The notes beneath the pieces were generated by a model. The model had not been told where the DNA came from and did no database searches. It worked only from the letters and a program-made list of their open reading frames with translations. Positions 1 through 6,010 of a stretch of 8,249 nucleotides of DNA are shown piece by piece. Each line of letters opens with the position of its first letter. Position 1 is the first letter of the stretch. The position numbers were made by a program, and so were the translations under genes. This DNA is from Chloroflexota bacterium (GTDB lineage Bacteria > Chloroflexota > Ktedonobacteria > Ktedonobacterales > Ktedonobacteraceae), in the NCBI GenBank assembly GCA_902810755.1, contig CADDYT010000214.1, positions 1 to 8,249 of the forward strand, read 5' to 3'.

Positions 1-64
1 GGCCCGCGACCGGCGACCGATGCCTGGTTGGACGGGTGGCCCGCGACCGGCGACCGATGCCTGG
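1..64. repeat. 37-bp tandem repeat, nearly two copies
   Basis: Positions 1-27 and 38-64 are identical over 27 bases (beginning ggcccgcgac and ending gatgcctgg). They are separated by the 10 bases ttggacgggt, giving a period of 37 bp. The period is not a multiple of three, so a repeated peptide is unlikely. The array is cut by the left window edge, so the full copy number is unknown. Read on the minus strand, it contains gggccaccc, which resembles the caggccaccc elements at the right edge. It is best described as an intergenic repeat array of unknown function. Confidence 0.85.
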
Positions 65-83
65 GGACAGCCAGGCGCGCCTG
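59..83. other. Overlapping inverted repeats downstream of the helicase gene
   Basis: gcctgg (59-64) pairs with ccaggc (71-76) around a 6-base loop, and caggcgcgcctg (72-83) is a perfect 12-bp palindrome sharing part of the second arm. They lie 22-46 bases beyond the stop codon of the minus-strand helicase gene, where a transcript end would be expected. A third short palindrome, gtgatatcac (96-105), touches that stop codon. None is followed by a T-tract on the minus strand, so intrinsic termination is not demonstrated. Confidence 0.35.
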
Positions 84-104
84 ATGCGTTTGCTGGTGAT
101 ATCA

Positions 105-2222
105 CTACCATTGCACAACCTTATCGCCCAGCTCACCGATAAAGCGTGACTCCGACCCTTTCACAGTCAGCAGGTAGAGGGCCTCGGCGGCGCGGGTCAT
201 GCCAACGTAGCAGACGGTGCGCTGCTGCTCGATGAAGAGTTGCGCCTCCTCCGGCTCGGCATGGCGCAGACCCTGCGTTGAAGGCAATGTGCCGGATGTC
301 AGGCCAAGCAGAAAGACGACAGGGAATTCCAGTCCCTTCGCGGAATGGATGGTCAGAATCTTTACCCGTTCTTCCAGCAGATCAAAGTCGCTGTCTTTAT
401 GATAGACGGTGCGCAGCCCGGCCCGCTCTAATTCTCGTTTGCACTGCTCGCACAGCGCGTTCGTGGGGCAAAGTACGGCGAAATCGGAGAGGCGAAAAGT
501 CTGGTCGGCCACCAGATCAAGAATACGGTCTCTTAATACCTCTAACTGATTATATGGACTTGTAGCCTTGATGACTATAGGAAATGCGCCCTGCCTCTGC
601 GTCCATTCAGGGTCGACGTACTCGTTTGATGAGCGCATGAGGGTATTCTGTTCCAGCAGGTAAGCAGCAGCTTCGGCAATCTGGCGCGTGTTGCGGAAGT
701 TCTTGCGTAGAATGGCTGTGCGTCCGCGCGCCTGTACGCCTGCCTGCTTCCATGAGAAGCCGCGCGAGTAGAGCGTCTGGGCCGCGTCCGCCAGAATCAT
801 GATACTGCTCCTGGCAGGCAAGCCACCAGATAAAGGCGCGACCAGTTGCTGGATGATGCGCAGATCAACCGGCAGCAAATCCTGAGCCTCGTCAACAATG
901 ATATCATCATAGGGTAGTTCCAGCGGCGCTTCCTGCAGGGCGCGCATCGTCAGCAGCGCCACATCCGACCAGTCATGAATAGCCCGTTGGGCGAGGCGGC
1001 GCTGGTAAGTTTCGTAGACCTTCCACACCACTTCTCGCTGCTTCTGGCTCAGGGCGGTCTTGCGGCCATAGCGTTCTACCTCTTTATACTCCTCGAAGCT
1101 CTGCACTCCCAGCCCCTTGATGACGCGCCGGATTTCTTCCGCGAAAAACTCCTTCTCACGCTGCAAAACGGGCGCGCTCACTCGCCTGCGCACCTCTATC
1201 AGTGCTTCATCAAGCTGGTGCGAACTCTCATCGCTCACATTCAACCTTACGGAACGCCGACGCAGAAAACCTGCCATCCATTGATGCAAAGTCATGACAG
1301 AGAGATTATCGGGCAGAGGGCCAATCAGTTCCTCTATCAGCGACTTTGTGACAGAGGAGAGCGTGCGATTGTAGGTGAGGACAAGAACACGCCGCCCCTG
1401 TTCCGCCAGCCGGATGGCGCGATAGACGCCGACCGTTGTTTTGCCAGAGCCAGCCGCCCCTTTGAGCAAAATCAAGGGCGTTCGCTCCATATCCACAAAT
1501 TGCTGCTGTTCCGGGCGCTGCAGGTTGAGCATCAGGCGCTTAATCTTCCCTTCACAGTAGCCCTCGAACCGATCCAGCGTCGTGCGAAACAGCAGGCGCG
1601 ACGAGTCGAACATTACCTCTTCCAGTTCAGGCGAGGTACTCAACTCTTCCAGCCACAGGCGCGTCCGCTCAGGCAGGCCGGGCAAGCTCAATGCTTTTTC
1701 GAGCGAAGGCGCGTTCTTGAGCGGCAGAATCAGGTGAGCCGGGACACCAAGTACACGCAGGTGAGCAGTCTGGAAATAGGCAAAACCATTCGGCGTTCCC
1801 TGCGGCACCTGGACAGGCGTTTCTGGCTGTTTGTCGGGAAAGAGCGCAGCCTGTCGGGCCGGTTGAGCTGGAGAAGGTAGCTCAGCAGATGGAGTTGACG
1901 GCGATTCCGGCATCTCCATACGACTGAAACGGGTGTGAGCGGCAAATCCGCGCAGGTGCGCGTGATCGACAATGCTATGGCTTCCCAGATCCCAGAGCCT
2001 CAACACCCCATCCTTCACCTCAAATAACAGGCGCATATTTGCCGTAATATAGCAATCCCAGATATCCGCTTTGATCTTCTGCAACTTATGCACCTGCAGC
2101 GATGGATGGGCCGGGTTATCCGCGAGCAGACGTATTTTGCTCAATACGGTCTTCCGCATCGACTCTGATAGCTGCCTTAACGCCTGGTCAACTGTTTCGG
2201 TCGCGAGGATTTCGACTGCCAT
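105..2222 (-). CDS. RelE-like toxin domain fused to UvrD/Rep-type SF1 helicase
   Basis: This is a 705-residue predicted ATP-dependent DNA helicase of superfamily 1A with a RelE/ParE-like N-terminus. I chose ATG at 2222 because agggagaag lies just upstream; an in-frame TTG six codons earlier overlaps that ribosome site. Residues 1-95 follow the RelE pattern: helices, then HKLQKIKADIWDCYI (45-59), the strand NMRLLFEV with R64, and LGSH with H82. The final RelE/YoeB-type tyrosine is not obvious, so nuclease activity is uncertain. A Pro-rich linker (about 104-145) and a helical segment (about 152-235) lead to the helicase. Motifs are Walker A GAAGSGKT (255-262), TLHQW (311-315), VDEAQD (443-448), ILADAAQTLY (476-485), LRKNFRN (505-511), TIHSAKGLEF (624-633) and CYVGMTRAAE (671-680). 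Motif III has ADAAQ where most UvrD proteins have GDxxQ. All core motifs are present, so ATPase/helicase activity is likely. No separate antitoxin gene is adjacent. The biological role is unknown; repair, or response to stalled translation or to foreign DNA, is only inference. Confidence 0.9.
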   Translation of the reverse strand: MAVEILATETVDQALRQLSESMRKTVLSKIRLLADNPAHPSLQVHKLQKIKADIWDCYITANMRLLFEVKDGVLRLWDLGSHSIVDHAHLRGFAAHTRFSRMEMPESPSTPSAELPSPAQPARQAALFPDKQPETPVQVPQGTPNGFAYFQTAHLRVLGVPAHLILPLKNAPSLEKALSLPGLPERTRLWLEELSTSPELEEVMFDSSRLLFRTTLDRFEGYCEGKIKRLMLNLQRPEQQQFVDMERTPLILLKGAAGSGKTTVGVYRAIRLAEQGRRVLVLTYNRTLSSVTKSLIEELIGPLPDNLSVMTLHQWMAGFLRRRSVRLNVSDESSHQLDEALIEVRRRVSAPVLQREKEFFAEEIRRVIKGLGVQSFEEYKEVERYGRKTALSQKQREVVWKVYETYQRRLAQRAIHDWSDVALLTMRALQEAPLELPYDDIIVDEAQDLLPVDLRIIQQLVAPLSGGLPARSSIMILADAAQTLYSRGFSWKQAGVQARGRTAILRKNFRNTRQIAEAAAYLLEQNTLMRSSNEYVDPEWTQRQGAFPIVIKATSPYNQLEVLRDRILDLVADQTFRLSDFAVLCPTNALCEQCKRELERAGLRTVYHKDSDFDLLEERVKILTIHSAKGLEFPVVFLLGLTSGTLPSTQGLRHAEPEEAQLFIEQQRTVCYVGMTRAAEALYLLTVKGSESRFIGELGDKVVQW

Positions 2223-2244
2223 AGTATTCTTCTCCCTCAACCTC

Positions 2245-2256
2245 TTGTATATACAA
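2245..2256. promoter_or_regulatory. Perfect 12-bp palindrome, possible GntR-type operator
   Basis: ttgtatatacaa is its own reverse complement. It matches the GT-N-TA-N-AC core typical of many GntR-family repressor sites. It lies a few bases downstream of the proposed minus-strand -10 box, about where transcription of the toxin-helicase gene would start, which is a classic repressor position. No GntR regulator gene is in the window. Binding by the RelE-like protein itself is possible, but such autoregulation usually needs an antitoxin. Confidence 0.45.
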
Positions 2257-2258
2257 AC

Positions 2259-2288
2259 ACTTTAATCTCTAATCACAACCACTGTCAA
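2259..2288 (-). promoter_or_regulatory. Probable promoter of the toxin-helicase gene
   Basis: On the minus strand a perfect -35 hexamer TTGACA (plus positions 2283-2288) is followed after 18 bases by TAAAGT (plus 2259-2264), which matches four of six -10 consensus bases. Transcription would begin near 2252, giving a leader of roughly 30 nt with the Shine-Dalgarno site. The -35 is strong and the -10 is weak. An alternative -10 in the nearby TATATA would need a different -35. Confidence 0.5.
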
Positions 2289-2300
2289 GTCCTATTCCGG

Positions 2301-2330
2301 TTGTCAGGGCCCATGAGAACATGCTATAGT
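2301..2330 (+). promoter_or_regulatory. Probable promoter of the PcrA-like helicase gene
   Basis: TTGTCA (2301-2306) and TATAGT (2325-2330) are separated by 18 bases, and TGC directly precedes the -10 box, making it an extended -10. This is a good sigma-70-type promoter. Transcription would start near 2337 and leave a leader of about 50 nt before the ATG at 2386. It lies back to back with the minus-strand promoter, about 12 bp between the two -35 boxes. Confidence 0.6.
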
Positions 2331-2385
2331 ATGGTTCCGTGTTTAGAACATATTTCTTTCAAGAAGTGAGGAAGCGAATCGTCAT

Positions 2386-4728
2386 ATGTCCTTGCATAAC
2401 GCAGGCAATAACCATAAGCAAATAGCGAACAATCGTCTTGCCACAGGCGCGACGAAAACAGCCGACAAACCCCATAAAGCAGAGAGCAAAGCTTTTGTTG
2501 CCAATCCCCAGCAGGAGGCAGCTATCGCTCATACCACCGGCCCTGCTGCCTTTATCGCGGCGGCAGGAACGGGAAAAACTTCGATTCTTGTGCAGCGACT
2601 TGTGCGCCTGATCGCAGACGAGCAGGTTGCGCCAGAGCGTATCCTGTGCGTAACCTTTACGCGCGCCGCCGCCGATGAGATGGAGAAGCGCGCGTTGAAG
2701 GCGTTGAAGGCGCGTGGCTTCGCGGCAAAGGATGTGAAGGGGCTGCGCGTCGTGACCTTTCACGGGCTGGGCCACCAGATGCTGCGCGAGAAATTGCAAT
2801 GGAAGCCGCAGGAATTGAATGCGCGCCTCATCAGCGGGGAGCCGCGACAGTGGCTGGCGGAGGATATCCTGCGTCCCTGGCGCAGCAACCGCACGCGCGG
2901 CATGAACTGGGAGGTGGAGATACTGGATGTGCTGAGCGCAGTTGACCGGGCGAAAGAAGCTCTGGTGCGGCCAGAGCAATCGGCCTCGTTTTTCCACTCC
3001 GAACTCGTGCTGGACGCCAACCTTGCCGAACGCTATCAGGAATTTTTCGTGCATTACGAACAGACAAAACAGAAAGAAAAACTCTATGATCTCTCCGACC
3101 TGATCTACGTGCCATTGTTGCTATTGGAAAGCAGCCCGAAATTTCGCAAAAGCTGGCAGGAACGCTACCAGCACTTACAGGTCGATGAGACACAGGATAC
3201 GAACCCATCGCAGTACCGGCTCATCCAGTATCTTGCGGCCTCGCATCACAACGTGGTGGTGGTAGGCGACCCCGACCAGGCCATTTACCAGTTTCGCGGC
3301 GCCAGCCCTGAAGCCTCGATTCTCTCCTTCCGCACCATGTATCCCGAAGGAACCATCTACCGTATCGAGCATAACTACCGCTCGACGCCGCAGATTCTTG
3401 AGGCCGCCAACCGCCTGATCAGTCACAACGAAGCCACACCCGGTTTCGAGAAACAGTTGCGGCCAACACAACCGGATGGCGCGCCGGTACTGGTCACCGC
3501 CTATGAAGATCAGGAAGCGGAGGCCAACGGCATTGCCGACAGGATCAGGATGCTTGTACGCGGCTGGAGCGAGCAAGGCGAATCGCTCTCGTACCGCGAC
3601 ATCTTCGTGCTTTCGCGCACCAACCATCACCTGGCCTCGCTGGAAATTGCCCTGGCGCGCCAGCATATCCCCTATCGCACAGTGGGCGGCTCGTCCTTCT
3701 TCAAACGCAAAACCACCCGCGACATCCTGGCCTACCTCGCGCTGATCGACGGCGAGCGTGTCTATCACGAATACCTGGCGGCGCGCTCTGGTCCGCAGCC
3801 GCCAAAACGGGAAGATGTGTTCACGCCCATCCATTGCGGCGAACAGAACGCGGCCTTCAGAACGGTGGCCAATATCCCCTCGAACAGTTATTTTGCGCGC
3901 ACCGGCAAAACGTCGCACCGCTTCACGCCCACACTCTTCGGCACGCTGAGCGCACACGCAGGCGGAGAACCGCTCCTGCCATTTTACCAGGAACACCCCT
4001 ACGTCATCCCCGCAGAATACCAGCCCGGCATCAAAGACTTCGTAGGGTTGATACAGCACGTCCACGCCGAATGTCAGAATCGCCCGGCGGAGGCCATTCG
4101 ACTCGTGCGTCAGCTTGCCTACGATTTGCACCTGCGCCACTGTGATGGTAAGCACCAGGATGAACAGAGCGAAGAGCGAGAGACCCCTGCGCACCGCGAA
4201 GAGGTACGCCCTGAAGGCCGCTATGACGAACTGGAGGAACTGACGCAGATCGCCGCGCGCTACTCCACCATTCGCCAGTTTCTCAACGGCATGGCGCAGC
4301 TCAAAGAGCAGGCGGAAGATAGCAGCAAGAACAAACGCGACTGCGTCAGCCTGATGACGGTCCACAAATCAAAGGGACTGGAAAGCGCTGTCGTTTTTGT
4401 GATGGGGCTGACCGAAGGTATCTTCCCGCATCGCCGCTCTTACACAATGGCCGAAGACGATAGCCCGGTCATCCTCTCCGGCCTCGCCGAGGAACGCCGC
4501 CTCGCTTACGTTGCCTTCACCCGCGCCCAACGCCTGCTCTTCCTCTCGTGTATCTTGCGTTACAGGGGCGGAGATGCCGTTGCCTCGCGCTTCATTCAAG
4601 AAGCTGGCCTCAAGCCAACCGATGAAGATGGCATTCTCAATCCCTACCTGTTTCGCCGGGATGGCTCGCCGCGCAGGCTCAGTCCTCTGGTGACAACTCC
4701 CGGCCTGTTCGACCAGTCCGCTCTTTAA
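2386..4728 (+). CDS. UvrD/PcrA-type ATP-dependent DNA helicase
   Basis: This 780-residue SF1A 3'-5' DNA helicase resembles UvrD/PcrA/Rep, which unwind DNA in repair and replication restart. Motifs in order: Q-motif NPQQEAAI (40-47), Walker A AAAGTGKT (58-65), Ia VTFTRAAADEM (89-99), TFHGLGH (124-130), motif II VDETQD (266-271; T replaces the usual Y/F), motif III VVGDPDQAIYQFRGA (292-306), motif IV HNYRST (329-334), IPYRTVGGSSFF (428-439), motif V VSLMTVHKSKGLES (654-667) and motif VI RRLAYVAFTRAQ (704-715). The 2B region between motifs IV and V is long and divergent, with a charged segment at about 588-615. The first ~37 residues are a polar extension. The C-terminus ends soon after motif VI, without the long tail of classical PcrA. 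The ATG follows gtgaggaagcg, a reasonable though somewhat distant ribosome site. It is transcribed divergently from the other helicase. It could be the main housekeeping PcrA/UvrD or an extra paralogue; the window cannot decide. Confidence 0.92.
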   Translation: MSLHNAGNNHKQIANNRLATGATKTADKPHKAESKAFVANPQQEAAIAHTTGPAAFIAAAGTGKTSILVQRLVRLIADEQVAPERILCVTFTRAAADEMEKRALKALKARGFAAKDVKGLRVVTFHGLGHQMLREKLQWKPQELNARLISGEPRQWLAEDILRPWRSNRTRGMNWEVEILDVLSAVDRAKEALVRPEQSASFFHSELVLDANLAERYQEFFVHYEQTKQKEKLYDLSDLIYVPLLLLESSPKFRKSWQERYQHLQVDETQDTNPSQYRLIQYLAASHHNVVVVGDPDQAIYQFRGASPEASILSFRTMYPEGTIYRIEHNYRSTPQILEAANRLISHNEATPGFEKQLRPTQPDGAPVLVTAYEDQEAEANGIADRIRMLVRGWSEQGESLSYRDIFVLSRTNHHLASLEIALARQHIPYRTVGGSSFFKRKTTRDILAYLALIDGERVYHEYLAARSGPQPPKREDVFTPIHCGEQNAAFRTVANIPSNSYFARTGKTSHRFTPTLFGTLSAHAGGEPLLPFYQEHPYVIPAEYQPGIKDFVGLIQHVHAECQNRPAEAIRLVRQLAYDLHLRHCDGKHQDEQSEERETPAHREEVRPEGRYDELEELTQIAARYSTIRQFLNGMAQLKEQAEDSSKNKRDCVSLMTVHKSKGLESAVVFVMGLTEGIFPHRRSYTMAEDDSPVILSGLAEERRLAYVAFTRAQRLLFLSCILRYRGGDAVASRFIQEAGLKPTDEDGILNPYLFRRDGSPRRLSPLVTTPGLFDQSAL

Positions 4729-4740
4729 GGGCGGGCTGGT
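4712..4740 (+). terminator. Hairpin overlapping the helicase stop codon
   Basis: accagtccgctc (4712-4723) pairs with gggcgggctggt (4729-4740) over 12 bp, including two G-U pairs, around the loop tttaa. The loop contains the TAA stop codon. The stem is stable but followed by tactccctg rather than a T-run. It may be a transcript-stabilising or Rho-assisted end rather than a standard intrinsic terminator. Confidence 0.4.
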
Positions 4741-4839
4741 TACTCCCTGTAACAGATATTGCTTGCATTCTGTGAATAACTCCCTGTTCATCCGGGCAAA
4801 TGTCCCTTTTGTTCCTGCTAAAATTCCCGACAGGAAACC

Positions 4840-4869
4840 TTGACGAGAAGGGAAGCGACATGGTATGCT
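4840..4869 (+). promoter_or_regulatory. Possible promoter of the TauE/SafE gene
   Basis: TTGACG (4840-4845) and TATGCT (4864-4869) are 18 bases apart and match five and four of six consensus bases. Transcription would begin near 4876, leaving an untranslated leader of about 115 nt. No better hexamer pair was seen between 4870 and the start codon. Confidence 0.4.
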
Positions 4870-4875
4870 CAATAC

Positions 4876-4927
4876 AGAAATGTAACAGTGGTTTCAATCA
4901 AGGCAATTTTCGTAGAGAAATGTAACA
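4876..4927 (+). repeat. Two identical 12-bp direct repeats, 40 bp apart
   Basis: agaaatgtaaca occurs exactly at 4876-4887 and 4916-4927, in the same orientation, 40 bp start to start (close to four helical turns). A shorter tgtaaca is also at 4748-4754. They sit in the presumed leader of the TauE/SafE gene. The second copy falls in the loop of a possible structure whose arms are caggc-type segments: caaggc (4899-4904) with gccttg (4940-4945), and cgta (4911-4914) with tacg (4932-4935). Paired regulator sites or an RNA element are both possible. Confidence 0.6.
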
Positions 4928-4991
4928 TCTGTACGCTGAGCCTTGTGAGAACACTGACGAACGAAACACTGTAGTACGCGAGAGGTGCCGC

Positions 4992-5828
4992 TTGGATTAT
5001 CGTATTTCGCTGGTTGGCCTGTTTATCGGCTTCCTGGTTGGTCTGACGGGAATGGGTGGCGGCGCGTTGCTGGCTCCCATTATGATCTTAATCATGCGTG
5101 TCCCCCCTGTCTGGGCGGTCGGCACCGATATCACTTATTCAGCAATCACCAAAGCCCTCGGCTCGGTTGTGCATATCCAGCAAAAGACGTTCAGCGCAAA
5201 AAACCTCAAGATCGCCTTCTGGCTTGGCTGCGGCAGCGTCCCGGCCACCATTCTCGGCGTCGGGCTGGTGCAGTACATTCGCAGAAATTACGGCGATGTC
5301 GTCAACGGCATCATCATCCACGCCATCGGCTTTACGCTCCTTCTGGTTGCTATCCTGCTCATCACCAAACCCTTTATCATGCGCATAATTGATCGCAAGA
5401 ATCTGGAAAAGCAGAAGCAGGCGGCACTGCAAGGCGAAACACCTGCCGTTGAAGGCACAGCGCGCTGGGAAAAGCGATATCGCCCGCTGCTCACCCTCCT
5501 CGTCGGCGCCTTCGTCGGCTTCCTGGTAGGCCTGACCTCGGTTGGCAGCGGCACGCTCATCATCGTCGCCCTCGCCTTTCTCTATCCTCGCCTCGCCACC
5601 AGAGAGCTGGTCGGCGCGGACATCGTGCATGGCCTCGTGCTGAACATCGCAGGCGCCATTGTCTACTTCACCGCCGGTACCATCAACTGGACCATCGTCG
5701 GCCTGCTGCTCATCGGCTCACTCCCTGGCGTCTTCCTGGGCAGCAAACTCAGCAAATACATCCCCGACCGCATCATGCGCCCCGTCCTGGCTACGGTGCT
5801 GGTAATTTCGGGCTGGAAACTCATCTAA
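4992..5828 (+). CDS. TauE/SafE family (DUF81) membrane permease
   Basis: This 278-residue integral membrane protein belongs to the TauE/SafE (sulfite exporter, DUF81) family, whose members are thought to move sulfite, sulfoacetate, other organosulfur compounds or other anions across the cytoplasmic membrane. The family's internal duplication is clear. FIGFLVGLTGMGGGALLAPI (11-30) is mirrored by FVGFLVGLTSVGSGTLIIVA (174-193), and VGTDITYSAITK (43-54) by VGADIVHGLVLN (207-218). Hydrophobic segments span about 5-35, 72-96, 105-130, 165-197, 212-228, 232-250 and 262-278. A hydrophilic loop (about 131-162) separates the halves. The start is TTG at 4992, with agagg six bases upstream; no better in-frame ATG precedes the first membrane helix. 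The gene is a single transcription unit with its own likely promoter and a terminator just after it. The neighbouring genes give no sulfur-metabolism context, so the substrate is unknown. Confidence 0.9.
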   Translation: MDYRISLVGLFIGFLVGLTGMGGGALLAPIMILIMRVPPVWAVGTDITYSAITKALGSVVHIQQKTFSAKNLKIAFWLGCGSVPATILGVGLVQYIRRNYGDVVNGIIIHAIGFTLLLVAILLITKPFIMRIIDRKNLEKQKQAALQGETPAVEGTARWEKRYRPLLTLLVGAFVGFLVGLTSVGSGTLIIVALAFLYPRLATRELVGADIVHGLVLNIAGAIVYFTAGTINWTIVGLLLIGSLPGVFLGSKLSKYIPDRIMRPVLATVLVISGWKLI

Positions 5829-5862
5829 GGGGGAACAGGACAGATATTCACGCTTTGTATGC

Positions 5863-5904
5863 GCCAGGAGGCGAGAGGAAAAGTTCTCCGTCTCCTGGCT
5901 TTTT
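5863..5904 (+). terminator. Intrinsic terminator after the TauE/SafE gene
   Basis: gccaggaggcg (5863-5873) pairs with cgtctcctggc (5889-5899) over 11 bp with one G-U pair, directly followed by ttttt (5900-5904). Position and form are those of a standard Rho-independent terminator 35 bases after the stop codon. Confidence 0.88.
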
Positions 5905-5953
5905 CGTATTCAGTTTTTCTACGCTTTGCCGATATCACTGAAAGGAGGGCTTG

Positions 5954-5980
5954 ATGATGGGAAGATGGGCGTTTACATAG
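5954..5980 (+). CDS. Possible 8-codon leader ORF
   Basis: A near-perfect Shine-Dalgarno site, aaaggagg (5941-5948), lies five bases before ATG ATG, opening the short frame MMGRWAFT with stop TAG at 5978-5980. It ends 30 bases before the GTG of the secreted protein, which has its own strong ribosome site. It could be a leader peptide affecting translation or attenuation of the downstream gene, or a chance match. It is too short to be assessed by composition, and no attenuator hairpin was found after it. Confidence 0.25.
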   Translation: MMGRWAFT

Positions 5981-6010
5981 CAGAAGAAGTTCGAACAAAG
6001 GAGAAAAACG

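Noticed and set aside
1..64. CRISPR array
   Set aside because: Only two repeat copies with a 10-bp spacer; real spacers are about 30-40 bp, and no cas genes are present.
975..1880. Plus-strand ORF of 301 codons opposite the toxin-helicase gene
   Set aside because: It is antisense to conserved helicase motifs and shows no recognisable domain.
2223..2240. TTG at 2240 as the start of the toxin-helicase gene
   Set aside because: It sits inside the ribosome site that serves the ATG at 2222, and the six extra residues do not belong to the domain.
2071..2265. Small plus-strand ORF as an antitoxin for the RelE-like domain
   Set aside because: It is antisense to the toxin domain itself, Cys-rich and unlike any antitoxin; no other small ORF of antitoxin type lies nearby.
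3175..4365. Long minus-strand ORF of 396 codons opposite the PcrA-like helicase
   Set aside because: It lies wholly antisense to a well-supported gene with all helicase motifs. It has low-complexity residue patterns and no recognisable domain, as expected for a shadow frame.
2386..4728. Gabija-type defence pair (GajA with the UvrD-like GajB)
   Set aside because: The adjacent gene is a second helicase, not an OLD-family ATPase/nuclease, so the required partner is missing.
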